In this document: positions 21,549 through 32,613 of the stretch, one piece after another
How positions within the stretch are numbered: position 1 is the stretch's first letter
Layout of the letters: each line of letters opens with the position of its first letter
DNA from: Bondarzewia mesenterica
Taxonomy: Eukaryota; Basidiomycota; Agaricomycetes; Russulales; Bondarzewiaceae
DNA: 64,000 nt
Assembly: GCA_004802705.1 (NCBI GenBank)
Contig: SGPL01000033.1
Span: 50,039-114,038, forward strand
Direction: 5' to 3'
Notes under the pieces: model-generated
Told to the model about the DNA's origin: nothing
The model's input: only the letters and a program-made list of their open reading frames with translations
Database searches by the model: none
Translations under genes and position numbers: made by a program

Positions 21549-22020
21549 GAAAGTGTCAGAAAGTCGGATAGATGGTGATATCATGGATACAGTGTTGTAT
21601 GAATTTGTCCAGAAGTTACGTAGGAAGAAGGTGTAGACACTTGAAGCTGGATACCATGTACCCTCCGATCTGACGATTTTCTCATACACAGAACGATTTT
21701 CTTCTGTGAGGTCTGCAAAGGAGACCAACGATTTTCCAGGTTCACCCCGGCCGGCTGTTGTGTCACGCTTTAACGTCACAGCCTTTACGCGTCTGCAAGT
21801 CATTTGCCTGCTTCCACCTGCGCTCATCCTCACTTTGTCTTGATCCCGGCGACATCTAATCAACTTGACGTGCCAAAACCATCCATATCGAGGGTCTACG
21901 AACATTCACAAGATCCGTCAAGTCGTCTCGCTGGGACAGACGAGTTTCATGATCCTTACGTCCCTTAACGAATCTACGATTTAGTAACCTATTACGCGAA
22001 CCTTTAAGTTGTTGTTGAAC
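21549..22020. other. Intergenic region between GH3 and VAC14
   Basis: It contains the inverted copy of the short repeat (about 21673-21731). A longer minus-strand open frame overlaps this repeat and the end of GH3, but it has no independent support. The VAC14 promoter must lie here. Confidence 0.5.
21673..21731 (-). repeat. Short dispersed repeat, copy B
   Basis: Reverse complement of this segment reads tctcctttgcagacctca then cgttctgtgtatgaga, matching 937-994. On the minus strand it is open (SLVSFADLTEENRSVYEKI), which may be a leftover of a coding element or coincidence. Confidence 0.6.
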
Positions 22021-25000
22021 ATGGGTACGCGCATCCTCGTGTCTCCTCTTTCACGGCCCGTCATGGCTTGTGTTGCTTACAGTGCGCTAGATACCGCGAT
22101 CGCGAAACAACTGGTGGACAAGATGTACGAGAAGCGCAAGGCGGCGGCGCTGGAGCTCGAGAAGTGCGTATGGCTGCCCGCTCTGAGTGCCACGGGAGGA
22201 ACTGATGTTGTGCGAGGAAAGACTTATCCGCGAGTGCCACCAGCAGGGAGATGACCGCCGCATAGCCCAGATCGTGGACCAGCTCACGGATATGTTCAGC
22301 AGTCCCTCAAACGCGTTGCACGTGCGGAACGGAGGCCTCATCGGGCTCGCAGGAACGGCTATCGCGCTCGGAGTGTACATTGCGCCGTACATGGAACGTT
22401 TCCTCGAGAACCTGCTCATCTGCTTTGGCGACCCCGAGAATAGGGTGCGCTACTTTTCCGCCGAATGCTTGTACAATATCGCCAAGGTGTCCAAGGGCGA
22501 GGTCCTGGTATACTTCAACCCCATCTTCGACGCGCTCAGCAAAGTGAGTCTTGCAGTCGCGCTTCCGCCTGTAGCCATACAAGTGAACCCCCCGCGAAGC
22601 TAGCCGCCGATTCGGAGCTGTCCGTCAAGAACGGCGCCGAGCTGCTCGACCGCCTGTTGAAGGACATCGTCGCCGAGTCCGCGTCATTCTACGTTCCTCA
22701 CTATTCTGAGGCGGAGAAGGTACGTGCGTGCTTAGAAGAGGGTAGTCCGGACCAAGGTATCGTGGTGCCCCATCTGGAGGAATCGAATGGTGGGGATCAT
22801 CCCGGCGCGAAGAGGGCGTTTTCCCTCGCGCGATTTATTCCTCTGCTGTCCGACCGAATATATGTTATCAGCCCATTCACGCGCAGTTTCCTTGTCTCAT
22901 GGATTACTGTCCTCGACTCTGTCCCCGAGCTTGAGCTCATCACTTACCTGCCTGAATTTCTTGACGGTCTTCTGTAGGTCTTTCTCTCCTTTATTTTTGT
23001 TTGCATGTTAACTCCCTCTTTCTCTGCAGTAAATATCTATCAGATCCAACAGAAGATGTCCGGATACCTACCGAGAACCAACTCGCCGAGTTCTTGCGTG
23101 AAATTCGTGAAGTGACCATCGTGAGGAAAAGTAGGGAGGAAGAAGCGCTCAGGGCGCAAGAAGCCGATCAGGATGAGCAGAGTCGATTCGATGGTGAGCG
23201 GGAGAAGTTGGTCGATGTGTTACCTGCAGAGCACGCCGTGGTGCCAAGAGACACCGAAGCTGCTCCGGTCGATCTCGATAATGAGAAAGTAAACAGTGAA
23301 GAAGAGTCGGAGGTTCCAGAACGTGATCCTGGTGGTATGTGTATTACGCGAGTCGCCCGTGACGCATGGTGTTGACTATATGCGAAGTGTGGATACCTGG
23401 GCAAGGCGTCCGAATAGATTACGCCGCCATCATCGAGATTCTGATACAGCAATTGGATGGACAACGTGAGTGACTCTTCATTTGTTTCTCGGAAGAATAG
23501 ATTCAATTCGCATGTATAGATGATGAGATCCAACAGTCGACCGCTCTGCAATGGCTTGCAGAATTCCTTACTTTTGCTCAAGAAGTCATGGTCCCTTTCA
23601 CGTCCCGCCTCATACCTGCCATTCTCCCGAATCTCGCACACCATGTCCCTATGATCCAAACCGCTGCCAACCGCACGAACAAACTTCTCACGAACGTCAT
23701 CCAATCGCTACCTTTACCTTCCGAAGTGCCCACTCGGCAAAACACATCTGACCGACCAACCAATGGTCCCTCGCGCAATGCTCCCTCTTCGCCTTCCCCC
23801 GCCCCAAACTCCCCTGCCGCCTCCCGCCAAGCTACGCTTCCCGGCCAATCTCGAGACGTCAACTCTAGCTCGCCTGAATCGAGCATGGAGATAACAGGAG
23901 CGCCTGCTCCCGCCGCCAGTAACATCACCCTGCAGAAGCGCGCAAGTTTGTCTAACGAGGTTTCCGCTCCTCGCGGACTTGCGCCCATCGATGCGGGCCT
24001 TGCGAACGGTCAGTCGCAGGCCACTCGCTCGCATTCGCCGGTGTCGACGCGGAGCACTCAGCAGGCTGCTCAGCAGGAGCGGGAAGTGCAGGGCGCGGAG
24101 GCGTTTGATTATCAGGCGACGGTGAATGCGCTGACGATCCAGTTTTTGAGCGAGCATGAGGAGACGAGGGTGGCGGCGCTGAAGTGGTTGATCATGCTCC
24201 ATCAGAAGGCGCCAAAGAAGGTTCGTTACTTGAATGATAGAAAGACGTTTGCTGATCGTTTAAGTTGTATAGATATTGGCGATGGATGATGGTACTTTCC
24301 CTGCGTTGCTGAAGACGCTCTCAGATTCTTCGGAAGAGGTAAGTGGTGATGTATGCATGACACTGTGGAAGCAAGTGTGACTGGCGAGTGCAGGTCATCA
24401 AACATGATCTGCAGCTGCTGGCACAAATTTCTTCGAGCTCGGAGGAAAGTTACTTCAAAGCTTTTATGATCAACCTACTGGAGCTCTTCAGCACAGATCG
24501 ACGGCTTTTGGACACGCGAGGCAGCTTGATCATCCGTCAGCTATGTCTTAATCTCAACACGGAGAGGATCTACAAGGCATTTGCCGAGATCATTGAGAAA
24601 GAGGAGGTGAGAAAGGAAGGATACGTTAGCTTGATATAAGTGAGAGCTGATGATTTGTCAGGATCTGGAGTTTGCGAGCGTCATTGTTCAGAAGCTGAAC
24701 ATGATCCTTATCACTTCACCTGAATTGGCCGATTTCCGGAAGAGGCTCAAGAGTTTAGAGACACGGGTGAGCATTGGTGTGAATAGTTTCCACGAGTAAA
24801 TCGTTGGTGACATGGACTACAGCAAGATGGTCAGGCGCTTTTTGTCACCCTATATAGATCATGGTGCCACAACGCAGTCTCCGTTTTTTCATTATGTTTG
24901 CTTGCGCAAGCCTACGAACATGCTTCCAACCTTCTGAGTATATTGTATGTCTTCTCCCGCATCTTCACTAGTCAGACTTCCGCTGATTGTCTGTGTCTGT

Positions 25001-25774
25001 ATAGCGCCGATCTCGAAATCACAGTGCCATTACTTGTCCAGGTTGATAAGCTGGTGCAATTGATCGAGTCACCAGTCTTCACTTGTTCGTCGTTTACCTG
25101 TTCCTTGTTACTCATTTGTTTACATGGACTTCTAGATATTCGTTTGCAGCTCTTAGAGCCTGATCGATATCCCTACCTCTTCAAGTGTCTGTACGGCCTC
25201 CTCATGCTCCTTCCACAAAGTTCCGCCTTCGTCTCCCTCCGTAACCGCTTGAACGCCGTAAACTCTGCCGGGTTTCTTCACATAGCACCTAAGCCGTACG
25301 TTTCCCCGCACACTTCTCCACCCGCATTAGCTGAACTCCTAACTCAGACCTGTCTCCGCCATGTCAACCCGCTCCAAGCTCGTCCGTGACGAAATCAAGT
25401 GGTCCGACCTGCTCTCCCACTTCCGTGCCGTGCAAGCGAGGCACGAAAAGGCCCGTCGACTCGCCCTCGGTACTTCAGTCGACGCGTATCCCAACTTCCC
25501 CATCTCCGCCGGCGAAGGCCAATCGTCGTCGCGTCCGCCGCTGCGGCGTCGAGTGACCGGGTCCAGCGAACCCCCTGCCCCCTGCTGCTCGCCCGCCGTC
25601 GCGCTCAGCCGGCGCGTTGAGCCCACTGAACCCGAGGTCGAGGGTTCAAGGCGGAGGTGGGTTGTTAACATCCGCACTATCGTCGCAGGGTCAATCGGGA
25701 TTGAAACCGAAGAGGGGGCTCAGTCTCAGTCGGAAGTCGTGACGGTCCATCCTTGTGCAGGAGGGTTTATGTGA
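22021..25774 (+). CDS. vac14: VAC14, scaffold of the PIKfyve/Fab1 complex
   Basis: Fifteen exons: 22021-22024, 22091-22163, 22222-22543, 22600-22719, 22813-22973, 23030-23334, 23388-23465, 23520-24220, 24273-24338, 24394-24606, 24662-24766, 24823-24944, 25005-25084, 25136-25295, 25348-25774 (978 aa). The first coding exon is only ATGG and restores the family start [30 protein letters not shown] repeats follow, including [46 protein letters not shown] and [21 protein letters not shown] Ser/Pro-rich linker sits in exon 8, and the C-terminus has [35 protein letters not shown] and [23 protein letters not shown]14 holds Fab1/PIKfyve and Fig4 together on endosomal or vacuolar membranes to make PI(3,5)P2. 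Length and order match the family. The 22021 start depends on the first intron (22025-22090). Confidence 0.93.
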
Positions 25775-26607
25775 ACTTAGCACTCAAGGCTTCCAGTCCT
25801 TCGAGCTCATGCATGCTCGTTAAATTATGACGTGCAGTTTTTTTTGTTTCGTAGTGTACATCCATTGCTAGGAAAGTTTGGGAGCTATGCATTTGTTTTG
25901 TTTGTTCCGCCAACTCCACCTCACATTCTTTATATACATGTCTTTCATAAGGTTTGAATGCCTGTCGAGGATGTCGTGCCCTCGATATGCAGTTCGATCG
26001 GTAGGTGAGAAAAATAAAGCAGGGAACGTTTAAGACAGCAGTGGATTGACTTAAGAGACGGAGTTAGATTAGATGTGCTTGCGGTTCCCGAATTCCTTGA
26101 ACTTCTTTACAGACAGATGCGAAGAACTCATGCTATGCTTCAGCACCCTGTTGGTGGCGGTGTGCACTGCTTGCGCCTGCATATATTCACTGTTGTAAGC
26201 TTAAAATCGGAATGTCCACTTGCCAGTGAAGCCTCTAACTCTCGATCAGCCATCCATCGCTCGATTACTCGTACAGCATCTGATTTCTCAGTATTCCTTT
26301 GTACAACTGAGCTACTTACTCTTCACATCCAAACTCTCCAAGTATGTAAGCGACGCTGGCCAGACGAGCCATTCTCCAGGACATCTTAGGTATCGCAAGT
26401 CAGCGACTCGAGTTCGCCATCGATACGGCTCGAGCTGTGACTCGACACCCGCAAGATATATGCCTAAAACGCCAAAAGGCAAGTGTTGATCCTGCGGCAC
26501 AAAGCTACCGAGATATTTGTAAAGGCCTAAACAATAAATAGAGCCCGCAGAGCCCGATGGATATATGGAGAACGAGGAAGATACATCATACGTGGTAAAG
26601 CCAGATG
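25775..26607. other. Intergenic region between convergent genes
   Basis: The 3' flanks of VAC14 and the phosphatase gene, about 830 bases. Short open frames only, with no recognisable domain. Confidence 0.45.
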
Positions 26608-27905
26608 TTAGGCACCCGGCGTGCGCGGGACGACCAAATGTCTGCGTATGACGGCGATGTCGTCGTCGGACAGCCGGCAATACTTTTTCACGTACTCCTC
26701 CGCGCCTCCGTATCGTTCTCTGAACATGCGCAGGAACGCGAGCATGGTCTCGTGTCTGTGTGAGTTTAGCATGAGGGACGCGCGGCTCAGCTGCGGGAGA
26801 AGAAGACCCGATGAGATTGGGAAACCTACCTGGAGGAGAGCATGTTAAGGGCTGCTTCGCGGTTCGTCGCGAATATTGGCTCTTTCTGCAGGCGTGCCAT
26901 GACCATCTCCCGTACGGGCTCGCGTCCCACGCGTGTCAATGAGTAATCCATTGCTATCGCGTCGTCATCGACACCCGCGAGCTATATTGACGAAACGATG
27001 GGAACGAAGCATGGGATGCGCAGTAAATACGGCCAGGACTGCAGTCAGGAAGTCACAAGGCAGGAAGCACGCACAAGCAGTAGAATTGCGGCCACGATCC
27101 CTGTGCGGTCTTTTCCCGCTGGAGAGGTTCATAAGGCGATATGAAACTCCCAGTTAATGTTTTAAATCTGCCTGTCGCATGCTCACCGGTACAGTGAAAG
27201 ATAAAGCCGTCGTGTGGTCTGTCGCGCACGTGGCGAAGAATAGTTCCGAACGCAGGTCCGCCCGCATCGAGGATCTCGCAGTATAGTTGCATGAATGCCT
27301 TAAAACATGGCATTCAGGGAACAAGACGCACTTCACCTGTCGAATACACACACCTCTGTCTTTCCGCTGGCGTAGAGCTGAAAGCGTCTACACGTTTGTC
27401 ACGCCCACTCCCATCAGCATGAATACAACCAGCGGAAGTAGCACAACAGATGGAACATAGGATATACACGGAAAAGTCTACGCACCGAGCCATATTCTCT
27501 GGACTGTAGTCCTTCTTCTCAAAAACGGGCACGCGGAGAATCTCAGTGCCTGGTATAGATGGTGTGGGTGTGTTGTATTTCATGATTTCTGTGTCGGAGC
27601 GCAGGTCATACACGGTGGTAATTCCGAGGTCGCGCATCTGGTATTTCCCTGCAATGTTTCGTCACAAATTCGAGATACATATTCGTGTCAGATCAAACGG
27701 AAATAGAGAGACGCATGCTCAGCTCGCCATCTTCTGTGACGCCGGATACTTCTCCAGCACGAAACATATAGTGGGGCCGTGTTATCTCATCGGAATTTGG
27801 TGTGCTATAGTTTCCCAGACATCGGACGTTGTGGACCCCAGATATTGAGACAAATGGAGGCTTTGAGAGTGTCTGCGCGACATAGTCGGGGTCAAGTGCA
27901 TCCAT
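26608..27905 (-). CDS. Tyrosine/serine phosphatase-like protein (Y_phosphatase3 family)
   Basis: Seven exons: 27905-27728, 27648-27486, 27387-27354, 27298-27187, 27118-27075, 26981-26830, 26755-26608 (276 aa). The N-terminus has GVHNVRCLGNYST and PHYMFRAGEVSGV, followed by LGITTVYDLRSDTEI, the usual opening of this family. The P-loop FHCTAGKDRTGIVAAIL has catalytic Cys161 and Arg167 (C-x5-R). MDYSLTRVGREP and a helical C-terminus follow. Exons 4 and 5 meet inside the P-loop, so the motif appears only after splicing. Intron 1 (27649-27727) uses a GC donor (atg|gcgagc), the only one that keeps frame. Enzymes of this family dephosphorylate phosphotyrosine or phosphoinositides; the substrate is unknown here. 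Confidence 0.85.
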
Positions 27906-28306
27906 TGCCTGTCAAACACATTGAACCTGAAGTTCTGAACTCGGAAACTTGGAACTGCGAGGATCGTGATCTGATTCCACGTGATGTTCTATACCCGTCC
28001 CGTGACACCTGGCGCGCCTTCGAGCGCTCTTTTTGCCGAACATTATGAGGCTCCTAACCGGCCTAACCTCGTCCTCCCAATTTCTTTTATTCTTTTTTTT
28101 TTGGTTTGGTCTAAGATACGTACACGATTCAAGCCTAACCCTTCTAATCAGATCGCGTAGCCCCTAGTATCGAATGCATTGAATCATCAAACTCTCTTCG
28201 GGTAATGACGACATAGGGGCTTCAGAGTCGCTTCGCAGATTCATGCTCCCCATCCACTCACTGCCTTGAGTGCACTACCACCATAACCAAACATCAAACG
28301 CCAACC
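27906..28306. promoter_or_regulatory. Divergent promoter region
   Basis: 401 bases between the starts of the phosphatase gene (minus) and the single-exon gene (plus). It includes a long T-rich run around 28083-28105. No specific site is assigned. Confidence 0.45.
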
Positions 28307-29296
28307 ATGAAACACTCGAACTTTATTCACTCCCTCTCCCGTTCCACCTACCTGACCCGGCCTCGTCCGACCACCGTCCGTCTCTTGCGCACCACACGGG
28401 CTGCCTTTTATCCAGCGGCAGAGGAAAGCGAAAGAGGCAAAGACCAGAGCATATCGCAAGGACACTCCCTCTCCTCCTCGAACCGCCAGAATAAATCTGT
28501 CGGCGCTGAGTATGCCCATGCCGGGTTCGCTGCAGCCAAAGATCCCTCCAACATCAACCTCAACGACACTGCGTCCTCCACCAGCATGCAGAAGCCCCCA
28601 CGCGATGCTGGAGAGAGCGGGAATCCCGAGGGCATTGGTTTCGCGGAACAAGTAGGCAGCCAAAGTGCTCTTGCTTACAAGCTTCTTGGCGGCGGGCACG
28701 CACCTTCGACTGTAGGGCCGGGGAGTGAGTCAGGAGCAGGCGCAGAGCATTGGGAGTGCGAGGAAGTTTCCAAAAGCGAGTCGGAAGAGGCCGTCGCGCC
28801 AGGCCTGTTCTCTGCATTCAAGCAAAGCGTCAGCCTGAAAACTTCTGCCGGCGACGTGAAGCAGAACGCTGGGGCGGGTGGTGGCGTCACCGGCACGGGG
28901 ACGTTCACTTCGAAGGAGTCCAGCGATAGACCGGGTGACCGCCGTTCGCTGTCGACCCTCCCGTTGGATCGGATGCCAGGAGCGTCAGAGCGGCAGCACC
29001 TTCGCTACTGCATTCCTGAGGGAGAAATCATCGTCAGCGTTGATGGTGAACGGCTACCTTTCTACGAGCGTAGGTTCTTTAGGATTCATTTACGAGTGCC
29101 GGGGATTGGTGAAGATGCGGAGACCCCATCTGGCGACTGGCACAATGCCGGCGTGCCCGGTTCGGCGGAGAGCAACAGTTACATGCATGTGGATAGGGAG
29201 GATCCGTACGATCCTCCTGGTGCAGAGAGGGATCTGAAGCTCAGGTATGGAGGCCGTAAGTGGAAGGTTGAGGCTCATACATCGGATGAAGCCTGA
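28307..29296 (+). CDS. Uncharacterised single-exon protein with likely mitochondrial presequence
   Basis: One uninterrupted 329-aa frame. The N-terminus MKHSNFIHSLSRSTYLTR continues rich in Arg, Ser and Thr with almost no acidic residues for about 35 residues, as in mitochondrial targeting peptides. The middle (about 45-240) is low-complexity, rich in Ser, Gly and Glu. The C-terminal 90 residues are more ordered, with PEGEIIVSVDGERLPFYER, HVDREDPYDPPGAERDLKL and a GGRKWKVEAHTS ending. I do not recognise the family. The lack of introns is unusual among its neighbours. Codon usage resembles the surrounding genes. Confidence 0.65.
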   Translation: MKHSNFIHSLSRSTYLTRPRPTTVRLLRTTRAAFYPAAEESERGKDQSISQGHSLSSSNRQNKSVGAEYAHAGFAAAKDPSNINLNDTASSTSMQKPPRDAGESGNPEGIGFAEQVGSQSALAYKLLGGGHAPSTVGPGSESGAGAEHWECEEVSKSESEEAVAPGLFSAFKQSVSLKTSAGDVKQNAGAGGGVTGTGTFTSKESSDRPGDRRSLSTLPLDRMPGASERQHLRYCIPEGEIIVSVDGERLPFYERRFFRIHLRVPGIGEDAETPSGDWHNAGVPGSAESNSYMHVDREDPYDPPGAERDLKLRYGGRKWKVEAHTSDEA

Positions 29297-29862
29297 AGGC
29301 TTGAAGGCGAAGAATCAGCGCGATTGTACTTTGTCTTTATTTTTTTGCGTACTTGTATTAGCTTTTGAGTTCTGTTGGGCGTCCCCAGCTGTACCTATAA
29401 ATCTGTATTGTCAGCACAATTTCTGTCTCTACAATTGTTCACACACCAAGTCAAGGATTAAGAAAGTGTCCCAACACCTCAGGATTTAAAACCACGTCTG
29501 ACTTGTAGTACCCAAGTTATGTTCCCAATGCGCATGTATATTCATGATAGCATATACCATGTGACATGTCTGCCATACACGACGTAATACCAGTACCTCA
29601 AGCCCACACAATTACATCGGTGCAGCGATACGATAGAAACAAAGTGAATACAAGCGTAAGATGGAAAATCAAGGGACCGCATCAGCTCCCAATCGGCTCC
29701 CAACTCCCCCAGAAAGCCGTTGGTCCAAGCGTGCGGGGCTTCATGTTATGCATTGCGGCCCATGATCAAACCACCATAACACTCACATCACACGCTTCAG
29801 TGTATGCCACGTATAGAGATACAGATGAAGGTTTGAGATGCGTGGTGCGAATGCGATGCTGC
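29297..29862. other. Intergenic region between convergent genes
   Basis: About 570 bases between the stops of the single-exon gene and uL1. No gene is supported; probably both 3' UTRs. Confidence 0.5.
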
Positions 29863-30805
29863 TTAGAACAGACGGATAGGTTTGCCCATCGTGGTCTTAA
29901 TGTGAAGAGACTTCACGTTCTGCCAGTTCTTCTTGAGCAGGGAGACAAGGAAGTTGATGCCTGTGCAAGGACGTGATGAGAAAGAAACCTCCATAAAGCC
30001 GGTAGAGAAAATCGGACGTACTCAGCATGACGTTGGCAAGAACCTGGTCGTCCGTCATCTGGACGTGGCCAACAGCAACACCCAAGCAAAGAACCTTCTT
30101 CAGCTGGAACTTGATGGTCGAACGGACCTCAACGAGCTTGTTGTTCAAGTCCTCAGCATGAGAGACAGGGGTGGGGAACTTGCCGGCTGGGAATGAACAA
30201 TAGGTGGACTGAACTTGATGAGTAGTCAGAGGACGCACCCTTGGAAAGGCCGGGACCGAGGAGACGAGGAATCTGCTTAATGAGAGTTTCAGAAGCCAGG
30301 AAAGCGTCGTACTTCTTGGCCAGTTTCTTGACAAGCTTTTTGTTTTTGTTCAACCTGATCGAACGCGGCCGATTATTAGCCTCAGCGTCATTGAGACTCA
30401 AGATGCGCTCACTTCTTCAAGTCGTCAACAGACATGTACTCGAGATCGACCTGCTTTGCGCGATCGATGTCGGCGGCATCAGCAAGAATGCAGATAGACA
30501 TGCGGGGACGGGGAACATTGGGAAGCCTTCGCGTACGCGTCAACATTTCACACAACAGTTTTTTGAACCATCACGCTACTCACTTGACAATTCCAGAGAA
30601 ACGCTTGTCCCTCTGGGGGTCGTAGTTTTTAAGACCAATCTGCAGCTCGATTGTCTCCACAAAGTTGCGACGCTTCTCGCCAGTCGCTTCGGTGAGCAAC
30701 TCCTTAATGGAGCCCCGCACACTTGACACTGAGAGCTTGCTGCTGCTTCCCCATTATGTACGTCAATAAATAAGATGAACAAGAAACGAAAACGACGGAC
30801 CTCAT
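29863..30805 (-). CDS. rpl1: 60S ribosomal protein uL1 (RPL10A/RPL1)
   Basis: Six exons: 30805-30801, 30742-30584, 30526-30413, 30354-30239, 30186-30022, 29960-29863 (218 aa). The first coding exon is just ATGAG. The protein reads [16 protein letters not shown], then [58 protein letters not shown] and [19 protein letters not shown], ending [10 protein letters not shown]. This is complete uL1, a component of the L1 stalk that contacts E-site tRNA. Three consecutive AG acceptors precede exon 2 (aag, cag, cag) and would vary the number of Ser residues after Met. Confidence 0.96.
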
Positions 30806-31412
30806 GCTTGGATTTTAAGCTACCTGTAAAGAGAAGGTGAGTAGACGACGATACGGTCGGTTTGAAATTTAGACTTTAGTGGCGTCCAACTTCACACAAC
30901 AACTGTATAGCGTGACAGCGACATTGTCACGTTTCCCCGATAATTGGCTCTCTCGGCAGTTCAAGTTCGCGATGGAATTGCGACGTCGTGGTCTTATCGA
31001 ATCTCGATACGAATACACACGAAAGTAGTTATTCTACTTGGCCTTGTACTCATTTTGAAACCAAGGAGTTGTGTCTTCATGTTCTCCCTAACTGACGTAC
31101 TAGGCTGCTGGTAGGCGTAGGCATTCAAAGGTCAGTAACTTTAAGAACAATAGTAAGTTATAATTCGAAAGCATTGTAATCAGGTAGAATCAGGTGTCTC
31201 TCTCTATCGGTAAGTGATACCTCCTGCAATTTGTATGTATGTTGTCAGACATCTGGGCGCTTAGAAACTGACTTAAGTCGCTGACTATATGATCATTCTC
31301 GTTCAGTATCAAATCCTCTATCCTAGACGTCGTAAGTTACCTGCCACGCCCTTTTCTTCTCTTCCCCCATCATCCGAATAAGCTTGCTCACTCTCTCGTT
31401 TTTCTTTTCAGA
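30806..31412. other. Intergenic region upstream of uL1
   Basis: About 600 bases holding the uL1 promoter. No gene supported. Confidence 0.45.
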
Positions 31413-31995
31413 ATGTTACGCAATCACATCATTCTTAACCGCACATTTTCCTCCCTGTCCTCTGAGGACATTGTCAGTGTTTCGAGGACCTGCCACACGG
31501 GCAATGCCATCGCCAAATTGTATTTCCATCGCGCGCGCGACGTCGATCACTGATTGAAGTTTTTCTTTCTGAATTCAAACGTTTTTCGCGCCCGACAGGC
31601 ATGCACGGGCACTACCATTCCTTCTTCATCTCTCTTGATGTTCGCTATAGGGAAGACGTTTTGGAATTGCGCCTCCTCAAATCTCAAGTTTCGAAGGTCG
31701 GACGGTATCCTCCTCGAGGCTGGTTATGAGTTCAGGCCAGCCATACACCAATGCTCAGACTTTGACCAGGCTTGCATTTGAATCCAGCCGATCAGCTTCC
31801 TACAACAGGAGAGTTCTATGAATTCTCCCCTGCCGGCTGATTTCGCATTCTCCTTCACAAGAAACCGTACCGAGGAAGGCGGTATGATGGTGCGCATCGT
31901 AACTATCCACATATCCAAAGTACAAAGTCTGGTGAGTTGGTATCAGGTCATTGATCACAGGCTCTCCTTCACGAGGACGTACCGTGTCCGACATG
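31413..31995 (+). pseudogene. Decayed copy of the F-box/nucleotidyltransferase-like family
   Basis: An F-box-like start (NHIILNRTFSSLSSED, then VSRTCHTGNAIAKLYFHRA) stops at 31551-31553. In another frame the sequence resumes with RQACTGTTIPSSSLLMF, aligning to the family block LQARTGSLISGSNALQF. It then gives GILLEAGYEFRPAIHQCSDF, aligning to FLLEIGYQFKPASTQNLDF. A further frame has FAFSFTRNRTEEGGMM near the position of the family's FQFVKES segment. The GS and DLDLY signature residues are lost and several stops and shifts occur, so this is a relic. It lies 1.2-3 kb from two better copies. Confidence 0.6.
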
Positions 31996-32613
31996 ACAAC
32001 ATGGCGATGGGCTTCTTTCGACTGCGTACGTACTTGATTTCTGTCTCTTTGATACAACTAGTTTACATTATGTCGAACATAAGTGCATGTAAAGTACACG
32101 GTTTTCCCAACTGTACATGGGACGACAACGGTGTGCTATGTATTGGTTCAACGCATATTTTGTGGAATTCGTAAAAGTGAGACAGTCATGACAAGAAAAC
32201 AGAACAGGCAGCATACACCAAATGGCGGCTGCGATTTTGACATTTGTACGGCTTGCCCTAAGCGATGAAGTATCCTATAAGTCGGTCACGCGTCATTATG
32301 CATTTCAACAAGTTACGCTGAGAGCTCACTTACAAAGTTCAAAAAGCCATTCTTCCGCGATGCAGATTTACTCTGAAACTAAAGACATTTGGATGAAAGA
32401 CTTCGGAATGAAGTAAGTTTGTGAGAATCATTAAGAGAAACAGTACGAAATTACTTACGTTCAAAGTTGAGGTCATATAGACATTGATATCGTGACGAGG
32501 GGCATGTAAAGCCTGGAGGAAGCGTCCACAGAAACTGATCCACTCTGCATCATAACTTCAAAGATGAAGTTGTCGGATTTGGAGGCAAATGTCATACAGA
32601 ATCAATGCACGAC
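31996..32613. other. Intergenic region
   Basis: Between the relic and copy 2 of the F-box-like family. No supported gene. Confidence 0.4.

Noticed and set aside
21357..21905. 182-codon minus-strand frame overlapping the GH3 end
   Set aside because: Overlaps the conserved GH3 C-terminus in antisense and a short dispersed repeat; no recognisable domain.
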